Source: JAKAVN01 sp963734845 (GTDB lineage Bacteria; Desulfobacterota; Binatia; Binatales; Binataceae). Taken from it: a stretch of DNA of 64,000 nt. The position numbers were made by a program, and so were the translations under genes. The DNA is taken from contig CAVTIS010000008.1 of the NCBI GenBank assembly GCA_963734845.1, positions 1 through 64,000 of the forward strand, in the 5' to 3' direction. The notes beneath the pieces were generated by a model. That model did not search any database and was not told where the DNA came from. It saw only the letters and a list, made by a program, of their open reading frames with translations. Shown here piece by piece: positions 8,357 to 17,444 of the stretch. How positions within the stretch are numbered: position 1 is the stretch's first letter; each line of letters starts with the position of its first letter.

Positions 8357-10675
8357 TTGCTGAGCGACCGCGTGGCAGGATTCATAGAGCAACAGTTCGG
8401 CATCCAACGGCGACTTGCCTGGTTGGATCAACTCGAAGCGCTGGTCGCACGCGAACTTGCTCCTAGCCCTCGGAAAATTCGCACCGCCCTGCGCATCTCC
8501 GCGATCGTAACAATCGCGATTGGACTGGACGCGAGCTGCCACGTCAACAGCCAGCTCGGCGCGGTAATTGCGTGGCTCCTCGCGGGCGCAGGACCGATGA
8601 TGTCCATTCGCAAGGCTCTTGCATGGCAAATCGCAGTGATGCTCGCTCTAATCACGTCGCTGGTGATGGCGCGCACATTCGCGGAGACGCCGTGGTTGAT
8701 GCTGCCGTTTGTCGTCGTATTCATTTCATTTTTGACCTACGTGGGAACGACGCGCAAACTCGGCGTGGGCCTGCTCGTTATACAGATAGTCTGCCTCATT
8801 ACGTTCTACGGCGTGGTATTTTCACCTGAGGAAATCGGTTGGAACGCAGCAGCCTCGTTCGACGGTAGCGCGATTGCCTTCGGCGTGATCGTTCTGTTCG
8901 ACAACTGGTTGTGGCCGGACCCGGGCGAGCCGATCTTGATGGAGTCTCTCGGAGCGAGCGTCGCGCGCGCCCGTTCGCAGCTTCTCGGGGCTTCGAACTT
9001 TTTTCTCGCTGGCGAAAGCGTACTTCGACCGCCATTGCCAGCCCCGACTTCCGACCTACCTGCACATATGGCGCTTCTTGATCAAGCAGTGGCCGAGGGG
9101 GCCTCCGAGCATCGCCGGGCGATCCTGCTAGCTGCGATCACGCGCGCGGCTCGCATCAGTCTCGAAGTGGATCGTTTAATTACTACGGCGCGCGAGAACC
9201 TACCTCGAGAAATTCGCACGATGGTCCGTGGCGAAATTCAAAGGGCGGTAAATGTGATCGCCGCCGCGCTTGACGAGATCTCTCACAAACTAACGGCGCG
9301 CATTGTTATAGGCGCGGACGAGCAGGCTCCTGCTACGCGGACGGATGTCCGCTTGGCGATGGACAATCTGGCGTCGCGCGTCATTCAGATCAGACCAGCA
9401 TACATCGGCAAAGCCAGTCCGGCGGAAATCGAAAATTTCGCGGAATTCATCGATTCGCTGGCTGTGCTGACCAGGCACATCGAGCACTCGCTGGATGAAC
9501 CTCCGCGGCCCCCGACCACGGATCCGTCGAACACTCCCGTCCCTTGGAACAGTGCTGTCCCTCGATTGAGCGATCCTGCAGATCCCGCGCGTGTTCGCTA
9601 TTGCTTGAAAGTCGGCTTGTGCACGATGGTCGGCTATCTAATCGGCCTCATTACCCAGCGTCCGGACTTATTCATTATCCTGATGACCGTAATAACAACC
9701 GCGACACCCACCTATGGCGCAACCTTGCACAAGATGTCCCTCCGGATCGCCGGAGCTATAATCGGAGGAGCGGTTACTCTTCTCGCTATCATTATAGTTT
9801 CGCCCAATTTCGACACGCTCCCGGCCTATATGCTTGCGGTCTTCGTGGTCTTCTATGCGTCGGCCTACTCTTCGCAGGGCAACGCGCGGATGTCATACGC
9901 GGGGAAGCAAACGGGGATCCTTTTTGCGTTGGCGTTCGTTGGGTTGAGCCCATCCGTCAATATCTACGAACCGCTTTGGCGCATTTGGGGCGTCCTGCTT
10001 GGTGACTTTGTCGTGGCAGTGGTCTTCCTTACCCTGTGGCCGGAATACGCCGGTGATTCCCTGGTCCCCAGACTGCAGAGAGTCATTGCCAATTCGCTCG
10101 CGCTAGCGCCAAGCGGCTCAGCTTCGAGCAGCGAGGATCAAATCCTGAAGACGAACTCAGAAACGATGCGCGTGTTGACCGAATTCCTAGAGATCGCTGA
10201 TGACGCGCGGATGGAAGGACGCACCTGCGCCGTCTACCATAACGGGATCGTGGAAGCGGCCGGGACTCTTCGCCGTATTGCGAACCGGCTGTCTTCGATC
10301 GCGACAGCGCGGGTTCTTACTCAAATGCCGCAACTCGACCCTGTAACGGAGTTTGCGCGTGAGCGGGTTTTCAACGCGATTCGTGGGCAGCTTATCTCGT
10401 GGCTGGATTTCTTTAGCGGCTCTGAATGCTTCAGCGCTGCCGCTGCTCGGGCGATCGCGCAGAAACATTCAGCCGATGAGTTGGCGGAACCGCTTAACGA
10501 GTTAAGTTCACACTTGGAGGAGGGAGGGTTCGCCCGATTGGCATCATGGCCGCTCGAGCCACGCCGCACGATGCTCGCGGAACTGCAGTCGATGCGACGA
10601 CTTGAGCTTCTATTCTCTGAGCTAAATCGGTATCTGGCGGATGTTCCCAGCCCCTCACGGCGCGAGTCGCGGTGA
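8357..10675 (+). CDS. FUSC family membrane protein (aromatic acid exporter-like)
   Basis: 772 residues from a TTG start. Two membrane cassettes are visible: residues about 30-200 (hydrophobic runs around VTIAIGLDA, AVIAWLLAGAG, LPFVVVFISFLTYVG) and a second block about 410-560 (MVGYLIGLITQRPDLFIILMT and following helices). Each is followed by a long cytoplasmic helical region, the duplicated FUSC/YccS/AaeB plan. Family members export aromatic carboxylic acids or similar compounds. The usual membrane-fusion and outer-membrane partners are not adjacent. It begins 59 bases after the SDR stop, so cotranscription is plausible. A broken AraC-type regulator follows immediately. Confidence 0.87.
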   Translation: MLSDRVAGFIEQQFGIQRRLAWLDQLEALVARELAPSPRKIRTALRISAIVTIAIGLDASCHVNSQLGAVIAWLLAGAGPMMSIRKALAWQIAVMLALITSLVMARTFAETPWLMLPFVVVFISFLTYVGTTRKLGVGLLVIQIVCLITFYGVVFSPEEIGWNAAASFDGSAIAFGVIVLFDNWLWPDPGEPILMESLGASVARARSQLLGASNFFLAGESVLRPPLPAPTSDLPAHMALLDQAVAEGASEHRRAILLAAITRAARISLEVDRLITTARENLPREIRTMVRGEIQRAVNVIAAALDEISHKLTARIVIGADEQAPATRTDVRLAMDNLASRVIQIRPAYIGKASPAEIENFAEFIDSLAVLTRHIEHSLDEPPRPPTTDPSNTPVPWNSAVPRLSDPADPARVRYCLKVGLCTMVGYLIGLITQRPDLFIILMTVITTATPTYGATLHKMSLRIAGAIIGGAVTLLAIIIVSPNFDTLPAYMLAVFVVFYASAYSSQGNARMSYAGKQTGILFALAFVGLSPSVNIYEPLWRIWGVLLGDFVVAVVFLTLWPEYAGDSLVPRLQRVIANSLALAPSGSASSSEDQILKTNSETMRVLTEFLEIADDARMEGRTCAVYHNGIVEAAGTLRRIANRLSSIATARVLTQMPQLDPVTEFARERVFNAIRGQLISWLDFFSGSECFSAAAARAIAQKHSADELAEPLNELSSHLEEGGFARLASWPLEPRRTMLAELQSMRRLELLFSELNRYLADVPSPSRRESR

Positions 10676-10676
10676 T

Positions 10677-10879
10677 GCAATGCCCCTCGAGTGCGACGGA
10701 GGTCAGTCGCAGTTATCGTACATGCGTCGCTGCCCCAGACGGACGCTCGCTTGAGCCGCTCCTTAAGATGGTTCGAAGAAAGGTCACACCAGCTGCTTAC
10801 TCTGGAGTCCATCGCGCAGCACACCGCGATGAGCGTGCACACACTCAATCGACGCTTCCGCGAGCAGACCGGCCTTTAA
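10677..10879 (+). pseudogene. AraC/GlxA-type regulator remnant
   Basis: A C-terminal piece of an AraC-family regulator. One frame reads LECDGGQSQL, like the GGQAQF motif at the hinge of DJ-1/GlxA-type AraC proteins. A different frame continues with ARLSRSLRWFEE and then TLESIAQHTAMSVHTLNRRFREQTGL, the first DNA-binding helix-turn-helix. A TAA stops it before the second helix-turn-helix. So the fragment is truncated at both ends and frameshifted in between. It starts right at the FUSC stop, suggesting an old regulator-transporter pair that lost its regulator. The bases 10880-11062 after it show nothing. Confidence 0.75.
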
Positions 10880-11062
10880 GCACGCCAGGAAATTCCGGTG
10901 ACAGCAGCCCGTAGTCGAGACGGAGTTTGAGGCCTGAGTTTCTGAACCTCCGTCGAAAGTCGCTCTCTTGAGGGTCCTGCTGCCTTATTGCAGAAGTTCG
11001 GACGGAATCACTTACCTCATTGACGGACTATCGCTTGACGGACTCCACGGTATCTAACGGGC

Positions 11063-11587
11063 CTAGGCGGACTCGCGTTGACTTTTTTCGCGCTCCCACG
11101 CCGCGAGTTCGTCGTGCGCGTTGAGCTCGTATTTCTCGAGCGTCGGATGAGCGTTGGGGAGGATCGGCGTGGTCAGTTCCAGCCGGATTCCATTGGGGTC
11201 GAAGAAGTAGATCGACTTGATGAAGTGATGGTCGGTCGGCCCCAGCACCTCGATACCGGCAGCCGCAAGGCGCTTGTGCGCGACCTCGAGTTCATCGAGC
11301 GAGCCAACGCGCAGCGCGAGATGATTAACCCAGTCGGGCGTATTGGGGGAGGGGGCAGCAATCTGGTTGTCGCCGAGATCGAAGAACGCGACGCAGGAGC
11401 CGTCGGTCATGCGAAAAAAGATATGCGCGTGCGGGCAATGTTCCTGCGTGCTCGGCACCCGGTCCTGGCGGATGACATGGATCAGCGGGAGGCCCAGGAT
11501 GTCCTCGTAAAAGTGCCGGGTCTCCTCCGCGTCGCGGCATCGATAGGCGAAGTGATGCAATCCGTTGATCGGAACGAAGGAAGGCAT
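11063..11587 (-). CDS. VOC family protein (extradiol-dioxygenase-like)
   Basis: 174-residue VOC protein. Likely metal ligands are His in LHHFAYRC, His in VNHLALRV and Glu in GIRLELTTP, a full 2-His-1-Glu set. The helix DAEETRHFYEDILGL and the SIYFFDPNG loop are typical. A charged tail of about 35 residues follows the fold. GGAGGTGA lies just before the start. Such proteins act as glyoxalases, dioxygenases or epimerases; the specific reaction is unknown. It stands alone on this strand, about 100 bases after the acyl-CoA dehydrogenase gene in transcription order. Confidence 0.87.
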   Translation of the reverse strand: MPSFVPINGLHHFAYRCRDAEETRHFYEDILGLPLIHVIRQDRVPSTQEHCPHAHIFFRMTDGSCVAFFDLGDNQIAAPSPNTPDWVNHLALRVGSLDELEVAHKRLAAAGIEVLGPTDHHFIKSIYFFDPNGIRLELTTPILPNAHPTLEKYELNAHDELAAWEREKSQRESA

Positions 11588-11686
11588 ACCGTCACCTCCT
11601 GCGCGTAACCGTCAGTCGCCTCTCACGATACATCAATTTCCCAATTCCGCCACCTGTGATTCTCGTCTCTGGGATTGAAGTGGCCG

Positions 11687-12856
11687 TCAATCGAAAGCGC
11701 TTAGCCCCGTGATGTCGCGGCCGAGCACCAGCGTCTGCACGTCGAAGGCGCCTTCGTAGGTGTTGACCGTCTCCAGGTTCAACATGTGGCGGATGACCGG
11801 GTACTCATTCACGATCCCGTTGGCGCCCAGCATGTCGCGCGCCATCCGCGCGATGTCCAGGGCCATCCCGACATTATTGCGCTTGGCGAACGAGACTTGC
11901 TCGGGCCGCATCTTGTCCGCGTCCTTGAGCTGCCCTAAGCGCAGGCATATCAGTTGCGCCTTGGTGATCTCGGTCAGCATCGTCACCAGCTTGTTCTGTA
12001 CCAACTGGTAGCCGGCGAGCGGACGCGCGAACTGTTTGCGCGACTTGGTGTAATTCAGCGCGCAGTGGTAGCAACTGCGCGCGGCGCCGATCGCTCCCCA
12101 TGAGATTCCGTAACGCGCCTGCGTCAGGCAGGAGAGCGGCGCGCGCAGGCCGCGCGCTTCGGGCAGCCGCGCGCCGTCATCCAGGCGCACATCCTCGAAG
12201 ATTAGTTCCGAGGTTATCGACGCACGCATCGAGAACTTGCCGTGGATATCGCTCGTGGTAAAACCGGGCTTGCCGCGCTCGACCAGGAAGCCGGTGATCC
12301 CCTCGGGAACCTTGGCATAGACCACCGCGACGTCAGCGATCGAGCCGTTAGTGATCCATCGCTTGGTCCCGTTGAGGACCCATCCATCGCCGTCGCGGCG
12401 CGCGCGCGTCTCCATCCCGCCCGGGTCGGAGCCGTGGTCGGGCTCGGTCAGCCCGAAGCATCCGATGAGCTTGCCCTTGGCCATCTCCGGCAGGTAGCGG
12501 CGCTTTTGTGCTTCCGATCCCCAGGCGTAGATCGAGTACATCGCGAGCGCGCTCTGCACTGAGGCAAACGAGCGCAGGCCTGAGTCGCCCGCCTCCAGCT
12601 CCTGCATGATGAGGCCGTACGCGATGTTGTTCATCCCGGCGCATCCATAGCCCTTGAGGTTAGCGCCAAAGAACCCAAGCTCAGCCATCTGCGGCACCAG
12701 TTCCTTGGGGAAGGTCTCGCTGGCAAAGTTGCGCTCGATGCTCGGAAGAACCTCGCGCTGGACGAATTGCCGCACCGTGTCGCGCACCATCCGCTCCTCG
12801 TGGCCTAGCATCTCGTCAAGGTCGAAAAAATCCAGATCCTTCAATAAATCCGCCAT
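11687..12856 (-). CDS. Acyl-CoA dehydrogenase, glutaryl-CoA dehydrogenase-like
   Basis: 389 residues from the ATG at 12854-12856, chosen because AAGGAG lies 8 bases upstream and MADLLKDLDFFDLD is a normal family N-terminus. Seen are SGLRSFASVQSAL (resembling the glutaryl-CoA dehydrogenase substrate loop with its Arg), CFGLTEPDHGSDP, GTKRWITNGS and the catalytic Glu in NTYEGAFDVQTLVLGR. FAD-dependent oxidation, and possibly decarboxylation, of an acyl-CoA such as glutaryl-CoA is expected; exact substrate is inference. It is divergent from a LysR regulator with 116 bases between, the classic regulator-target layout. Confidence 0.9.
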   Translation of the reverse strand: MADLLKDLDFFDLDEMLGHEERMVRDTVRQFVQREVLPSIERNFASETFPKELVPQMAELGFFGANLKGYGCAGMNNIAYGLIMQELEAGDSGLRSFASVQSALAMYSIYAWGSEAQKRRYLPEMAKGKLIGCFGLTEPDHGSDPGGMETRARRDGDGWVLNGTKRWITNGSIADVAVVYAKVPEGITGFLVERGKPGFTTSDIHGKFSMRASITSELIFEDVRLDDGARLPEARGLRAPLSCLTQARYGISWGAIGAARSCYHCALNYTKSRKQFARPLAGYQLVQNKLVTMLTEITKAQLICLRLGQLKDADKMRPEQVSFAKRNNVGMALDIARMARDMLGANGIVNEYPVIRHMLNLETVNTYEGAFDVQTLVLGRDITGLSAFD

Positions 12857-12898
12857 TTTGTGGCTCCTTGGGAAACGCCGCAACAGCCGTCTGGGCGG

Positions 12899-12928
12899 GT
12901 ATTGCCGCCTGTCGGCGGCCGTATTGCC
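12899..12928. promoter_or_regulatory. Candidate LysR-type operator between divergent genes
   Basis: In the 116-base gap between the acyl-CoA dehydrogenase and the LysR gene, GTATTGCC occurs twice in direct orientation (12899-12906 and 12921-12928), 22 bases apart, about two helical turns. Between the copies is a 6-bp perfect dyad, GCCGCC and GGCGGC around TGTC (12904-12919). The position and spacing fit a regulator binding site controlling one or both divergent genes. No binding data exist; this is pattern-based. Confidence 0.4.
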
Positions 12929-12972
12929 TCGGCCATGAGTATCAATTAGCCTTATACGAGCACGCGATTCGT

Positions 12973-14028
12973 ATGCATATCGAAACACTTAAAGTCTTCT
13001 GCGACATTATCGAGAGCGGTAGCGTTTCTTATGCCGCTTCACAGAACTTCGTCACCCAGTCGGCGGTCAGTCAGCAGGTCCGCAGCCTGGAGGAGAAGTA
13101 CGAGTGTCGATTGTTAGAACGGGCGCGCGCGGGTGTCAAACCAACTCCGGCCGGACAGATATTGTACAACTCGAGCAAGGAAATCGTGCGACGTTTCATG
13201 GAGTTGGAGAACCGCTTGCGCGAGATCGGCTCGGTGGTCGCGGGATCGATCCGGGTCGGTACGGTCTACAGCGTTGGATTGCATGAGCTGCCGCCCTACC
13301 TGACCGAGTTCCTGCGCACTTATCCACAGGTAAACGTGCACCTGGAGTATTTGCGCTCCAACAAGATCTACGAGGATCTCGTTGAAGGCAAAATCGATCT
13401 TGGTGTGGTGGCCTACCCGGCCAAACGCAGCCAGATCGTCACCATCGCGTTTCGCCACGACGAACTGGTCCTGGTCGTGCCACCCGACGACCCATTGGCC
13501 AAGCATAGTAAGGTCAGCGTGAGCGCCCTGGTGGGTCAGAAGTTCGTCGGCTACGAACGCGACATCGCCACCCGCAAGGCGTCGGACCGCATCTTGCGCG
13601 ATTATGGGGTAAAGCCTCAGTACACGATGGAGTTCGACAACATCGAGACCATCAAGCGCGCGGTCGAAATCGGCCAGGGCGTGGCGATCGTGCCACTGTC
13701 GACGGTCGAGCACGAGACCACGAGGGGCTCGCTCAAGATGCTGGAATTTGCCGAGGGCACTTTCACGCGGCCGCTCGCGATCATCTATAAGCGCGGACGG
13801 GAGCTTTCTCCGGCGGTGCGAAAATTCGTCGAGGTCCTGACCACGGCGAAGATTCATTCGCCAGGGACGCGTTCCGAGAAAGGCGAAGGCAATAATAGCC
13901 GCAACGAGGCTCGCGCCGAGCGTGCGGACAAATCCGACCGCGCCGACAAATCTGAAAGAGCCGACAAATCCGAGCGCACTGACAAGTCCGAGCGGACCGA
14001 CAAGGCCGAGCGGGCTGAACGCGCGTAG
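12973..14028 (+). CDS. LysR family transcriptional regulator with repetitive charged tail
   Basis: 351 residues from the ATG at 12973. Residues 1-60 form the LysR winged helix-turn-helix (ETLKVFCDIIESGSVSYAAS, then TQSAVSQQVRSLEE). Residues about 88-295 form the periplasmic-binding-like effector domain with IRVGTVYSVG and VEIGQGVAIVPLS. The last 36 or so residues are an imperfect hexapeptide repeat, ER-A/T-DKS, repeated five to six times and ending AERAERA. Ordinary LysR proteins lack this tail. It probably controls the divergent acyl-CoA dehydrogenase gene. The repeat is encoded by 18-bp DNA repeats at about 13915-14025. Confidence 0.92.
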   Translation: MHIETLKVFCDIIESGSVSYAASQNFVTQSAVSQQVRSLEEKYECRLLERARAGVKPTPAGQILYNSSKEIVRRFMELENRLREIGSVVAGSIRVGTVYSVGLHELPPYLTEFLRTYPQVNVHLEYLRSNKIYEDLVEGKIDLGVVAYPAKRSQIVTIAFRHDELVLVVPPDDPLAKHSKVSVSALVGQKFVGYERDIATRKASDRILRDYGVKPQYTMEFDNIETIKRAVEIGQGVAIVPLSTVEHETTRGSLKMLEFAEGTFTRPLAIIYKRGRELSPAVRKFVEVLTTAKIHSPGTRSEKGEGNNSRNEARAERADKSDRADKSERADKSERTDKSERTDKAERAERA

Positions 14029-14100
14029 CACCGCCGCATCGGCGCGGCCGCCGCGCGGCGCGCGCCCATCCCCAAAAATTCACCCGCGAGAAAAGCGGCG

Positions 14101-14451
14101 CTACGAGAGCAGCGCGCGCAGGCGTTCGCGGTCGAAGCCGTCGACGATCTCGCCGCCCGCTGCGACCAGCGGACGTTTGATCAGGTTCGGCTCTTTCGCC
14201 ATCAGCGCCAGCGCCTCGGGCGCGGTCAATTTCCGGTCCTTGAGTCCCATCGATTTGAACGCCGGGCTCTTCGGGTTGAGGAAATCCCGCGGATCGCGAC
14301 CGGCGAACAGAAGCTTGAGTTCCGCGGCGCTGAGCGGCTCCTTGGCGTAGTCGCGCTCGTCGAGTTCCACCCGAAGTTCGTCACGCAAGAAACCTCTTGC
14401 GTTGCGGCAGGTGGTTCAGGTCGATTTCCAGAGAAACCGGGCTTGCTTCAT
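14101..14451 (-). CDS. ArsC/Spx-family thioredoxin-fold selenoprotein (in-frame TGA read as Sec)
   Basis: Reading from the ATG at 14449-14451 through an in-frame TGA (14416-14418) to the TAG at 14101 gives a 116-residue protein beginning MKQARFLWKST-U-TTCRNARGFL. Cysteine members of the ArsC-like family carry KPTCTTCRKA here, so the TGA falls exactly on the first, catalytic Cys of CxxC; Sec12 and Cys15 would form the redox pair. Downstream landmarks are normal: DYAKEPLSAAELK, NPKSPAFKSMGLKD and NLIKRPLV. A hairpin fitting the bacterial SECIS pattern lies right after the TGA. A GTG at 14463 is an alternative start. Role: thiol-dependent reductase, substrate unknown. Alternative: pseudogene by nonsense mutation, which the hairpin argues against. 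No sel genes lie in the window. Confidence 0.8.
14383..14402 (-). promoter_or_regulatory. SECIS-like hairpin following the in-frame TGA
   Basis: In the mRNA, the segment starting 14 bases after the UGA folds into a perfect 8-bp stem (ACGCAAGA with UCUUGCGU) closed by the loop GGUU. The first loop G is the 22nd base after the UGA. Known bacterial SECIS elements place an apical loop with a G in its first two positions about 16-37 bases after the UGA, so both distance and loop fit. An outer pairing of CCACC with GGGUGG is also possible. Confidence 0.75.
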
Positions 14452-14570
14452 TTTGTTCTTCACTAACTCTACTGCGCCAAATCACTCTGAGTCGGACGCG
14501 ATTCCGCAAGCTCCCACATCCTCTCACGACGCGAGAGGGCCGGAATTCGCCCAAGGCTTCCGCTTCCGCG

Positions 14571-15212
14571 CTATTCGATACTGGTGCCCGGCAGCGGCGG
14601 CACGGCGACCCCACCGCTCGCGGCTTTGCCCGAGACAACCGGGCCCGTGCCACGGTCCGCCGGCTGAGTCATCGCGGATCCTGTCGTCGAAGATCCGGTC
14701 GCGGAACTTCCCGCGATAGGCGCGCTGCTAACCCCAGAGGACTGCATCGGCGCGGAGCTCATCGAGGAGCTTGCGGACGGCGCCGCCGACGAGGTGACCG
14801 GCGCAGGCGGCGCGGTCGTGGTCGGTCCGCTGAAATGGACCGGCTTCTGCCCCGCTACCATGTCGGGCGTGAGCACGTAATCGCCGCCGAGCGAGCTGCG
14901 CCAGATAGTATTCGCGGTTTCAGTATTGCCGCCGGTCAGCAGGTAGCTGGCGCCGCCGGTGATTCCGCCGAGAATTCCGTAGACCACCTTGGCGGGCACG
15001 TACAGGACGTTACCGGCCACGGTGCCGGCGCCAATTCCCACGCCCTTCCAGTTCACGTTGCCGTCGGACGGCTGCGGAACCTGCGCCTGGCCGGGCTGCG
15101 TACCGACGACCGGGTTACTGGAGCTCTCTGCCGAATTCGGGCTTTGTGCCATCGCGGGTAAAGCGATCGCCGCCGCCCCTACCATCGCCAAAAAACACGC
15201 TACTTTCTTCAT
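14571..15212 (-). CDS. Exported protein of unknown function with Ser/Thr/Ala-rich tail
   Basis: 213 residues. The N-terminus MKKVACFLAMVGAAAIALPAMAQ is a good signal peptide with cleavage after AMA. A short core follows (NWKGVGIGAGTVAGNVLYVPAK, then KVVYGILGGITGGASYLLTGG), glycine-rich and mildly hydrophobic. The second half is low-complexity Ser, Ala, Thr and Pro, as in a flexible periplasmic or surface linker. A GGAGGAGG lies 8 bases before the ATG at 15212, which fixes the start. I do not recognise a family with certainty; the core may be a small membrane-associated element. It is on the same strand as the CinA-like gene upstream. Confidence 0.75.
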   Translation of the reverse strand: MKKVACFLAMVGAAAIALPAMAQSPNSAESSSNPVVGTQPGQAQVPQPSDGNVNWKGVGIGAGTVAGNVLYVPAKVVYGILGGITGGASYLLTGGNTETANTIWRSSLGGDYVLTPDMVAGQKPVHFSGPTTTAPPAPVTSSAAPSASSSMSSAPMQSSGVSSAPIAGSSATGSSTTGSAMTQPADRGTGPVVSGKAASGGVAVPPLPGTSIE

Positions 15213-15255
15213 TACCTTTTCCTCCTCCTCCCCCACAATAGACTGACCTGAAAAA

Positions 15256-15987
15256 CTATTCGGTCCTCACCACCGCCTCACCGGGCAAAAGACTCATCAA
15301 ATGCACAAAGGCCCGCTCCAGATAATCGCGGTCCTTGGATTCGAGCGTCAGTTTCACGCGGTAGTCCGGATCTCCAACCCTTGGATAAGAGCCCAGCAGA
15401 AGATCGGGGTAGCGCGCAAGACACTGGTTGAGATGTTCGGCAATCGCGCCCTCGCCGGCCGAAGTATATATCGTGCGCAGATAATAGGGGTCGGTGGCGA
15501 ACCGACCCAGCAGCGCGGTCAGCTTGGCCTCGAAGATTTGCGGAATGCCCGGCAGGATGTAGACGTTCTCGAGCTGGATGGTCGGAAAGCGCAGGTCGCC
15601 CGCGGAGTTCAGCACGGCGCCCTCGGGCACGGCCGCCATCTTGAGCGCTGCGGCAGTGACCCGATCGGCCATGTGCGTGCGGATGAGGCGCTCGAGTTCC
15701 GGATGCATCGTGAGCTTGCGGCCGAAGGCCGCAGCGACTCCATCCATCGTGACATCGTCGTGCGTTGGGCCGACTCCGCCCGAGGTTAAGACGACGTCGA
15801 AGCGACGAGCGCAATAACTGACTTCCTCCGCGATGAGCGGAATTTCGTCGGGGATCACCGTGATGCGTTGTAGTGCGACGCCGACGGCGCGTAACTGGCG
15901 CGCGGCGAAATACGCGTTGGAGTCCTGCGTCTTGCCTGACAGGACTTCATTGCCCACCACCACCAGGGCGCACGTTCGCTCTCGCAT
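15256..15987 (-). CDS. CinA N-terminal-type molybdopterin-binding domain protein
   Basis: 243 residues, a stand-alone MoCF/CinA N-terminal domain. It shows VVGNEVLSGKTQDSN near the N-terminus and TSGGVGPTHDDVT, the phosphate-binding signature of this fold, then ENVYILPGIPQIFEAK. The C-terminal NMN-amidase part of full CinA is absent. Family roles include ADP-ribose or NMN-related pyrophosphatase and cofactor chemistry; not resolved for the stand-alone form. Two starts are possible: the ATG used here and a GTG six codons upstream preceded by GGGGAGGG at very short spacing. Downstream of it, 43 bases separate the exported-protein gene. Confidence 0.85.
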   Translation of the reverse strand: MRERTCALVVVGNEVLSGKTQDSNAYFAARQLRAVGVALQRITVIPDEIPLIAEEVSYCARRFDVVLTSGGVGPTHDDVTMDGVAAAFGRKLTMHPELERLIRTHMADRVTAAALKMAAVPEGAVLNSAGDLRFPTIQLENVYILPGIPQIFEAKLTALLGRFATDPYYLRTIYTSAGEGAIAEHLNQCLARYPDLLLGSYPRVGDPDYRVKLTLESKDRDYLERAFVHLMSLLPGEAVVRTE

Positions 15988-16105
15988 AAGGCCGGCCGCC
16001 CACACCCCCTCCCCGCCCCCATTATCGCGTCCCGGATGCGCTCGGGCAACGGGGTGTCGTCATTTTAAGGTCTTTGCTCTGACGTCTTTTGCTTTAAGGT
16101 CCTGC

Positions 16106-17275
<1,170 letters not shown>

Positions 17276-17282
17276 CTGATGC

Positions 17283-17313
17283 TCCGTGGGCGGTCTGTCC
17301 GTGGGGCGGTCTG
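17283..17313. repeat. Tandem 15/16-bp repeat in the rpoH leader
   Basis: TCCGTGGGCGGTCTG at 17283-17297 is followed at once by TCCGTGGGGCGGTCTG at 17298-17313, differing by one inserted G. On the rpoH coding strand the repeat lies 8-38 bases before the GTG start, and the proximal copy contributes the GGA of the ribosome site. The GC-rich unit could pair with itself or the start region, but no clean hairpin is evident. Confidence 0.65.
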
Positions 17314-17444
17314 CAGGCCGTGCTCGTGGCGCGGTGAACCCTGGAGATCACCGGAGCCGAACCCGTGAAGGAGTCAGGCGGCGGTCGGCCGCAGAACAGG
17401 CCTTCTCAATCAGGCCCGTCCAGCCCCGTTCGCCAAGCTCTTTG

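Noticed and set aside
12955..12990. TTCGTATGCATATCGAA as a palindromic operator over the LysR start
   Set aside because: The two halves do not match on inversion beyond a few bases, so the symmetry is not real.
14029..14100. GC-rich palindromic stretch between LysR and selenoprotein genes as an intrinsic terminator
   Set aside because: GCGCGG/CCGCGC-type symmetry is present but no U-tract on either strand; could be compositional.
14381..14653. 90-codon minus-strand frame overlapping the selenoprotein start
   Set aside because: Different frame from the ArsC-like protein and no family signal. It contains the same DNA that reads MKQARFLWKST in the correct frame.
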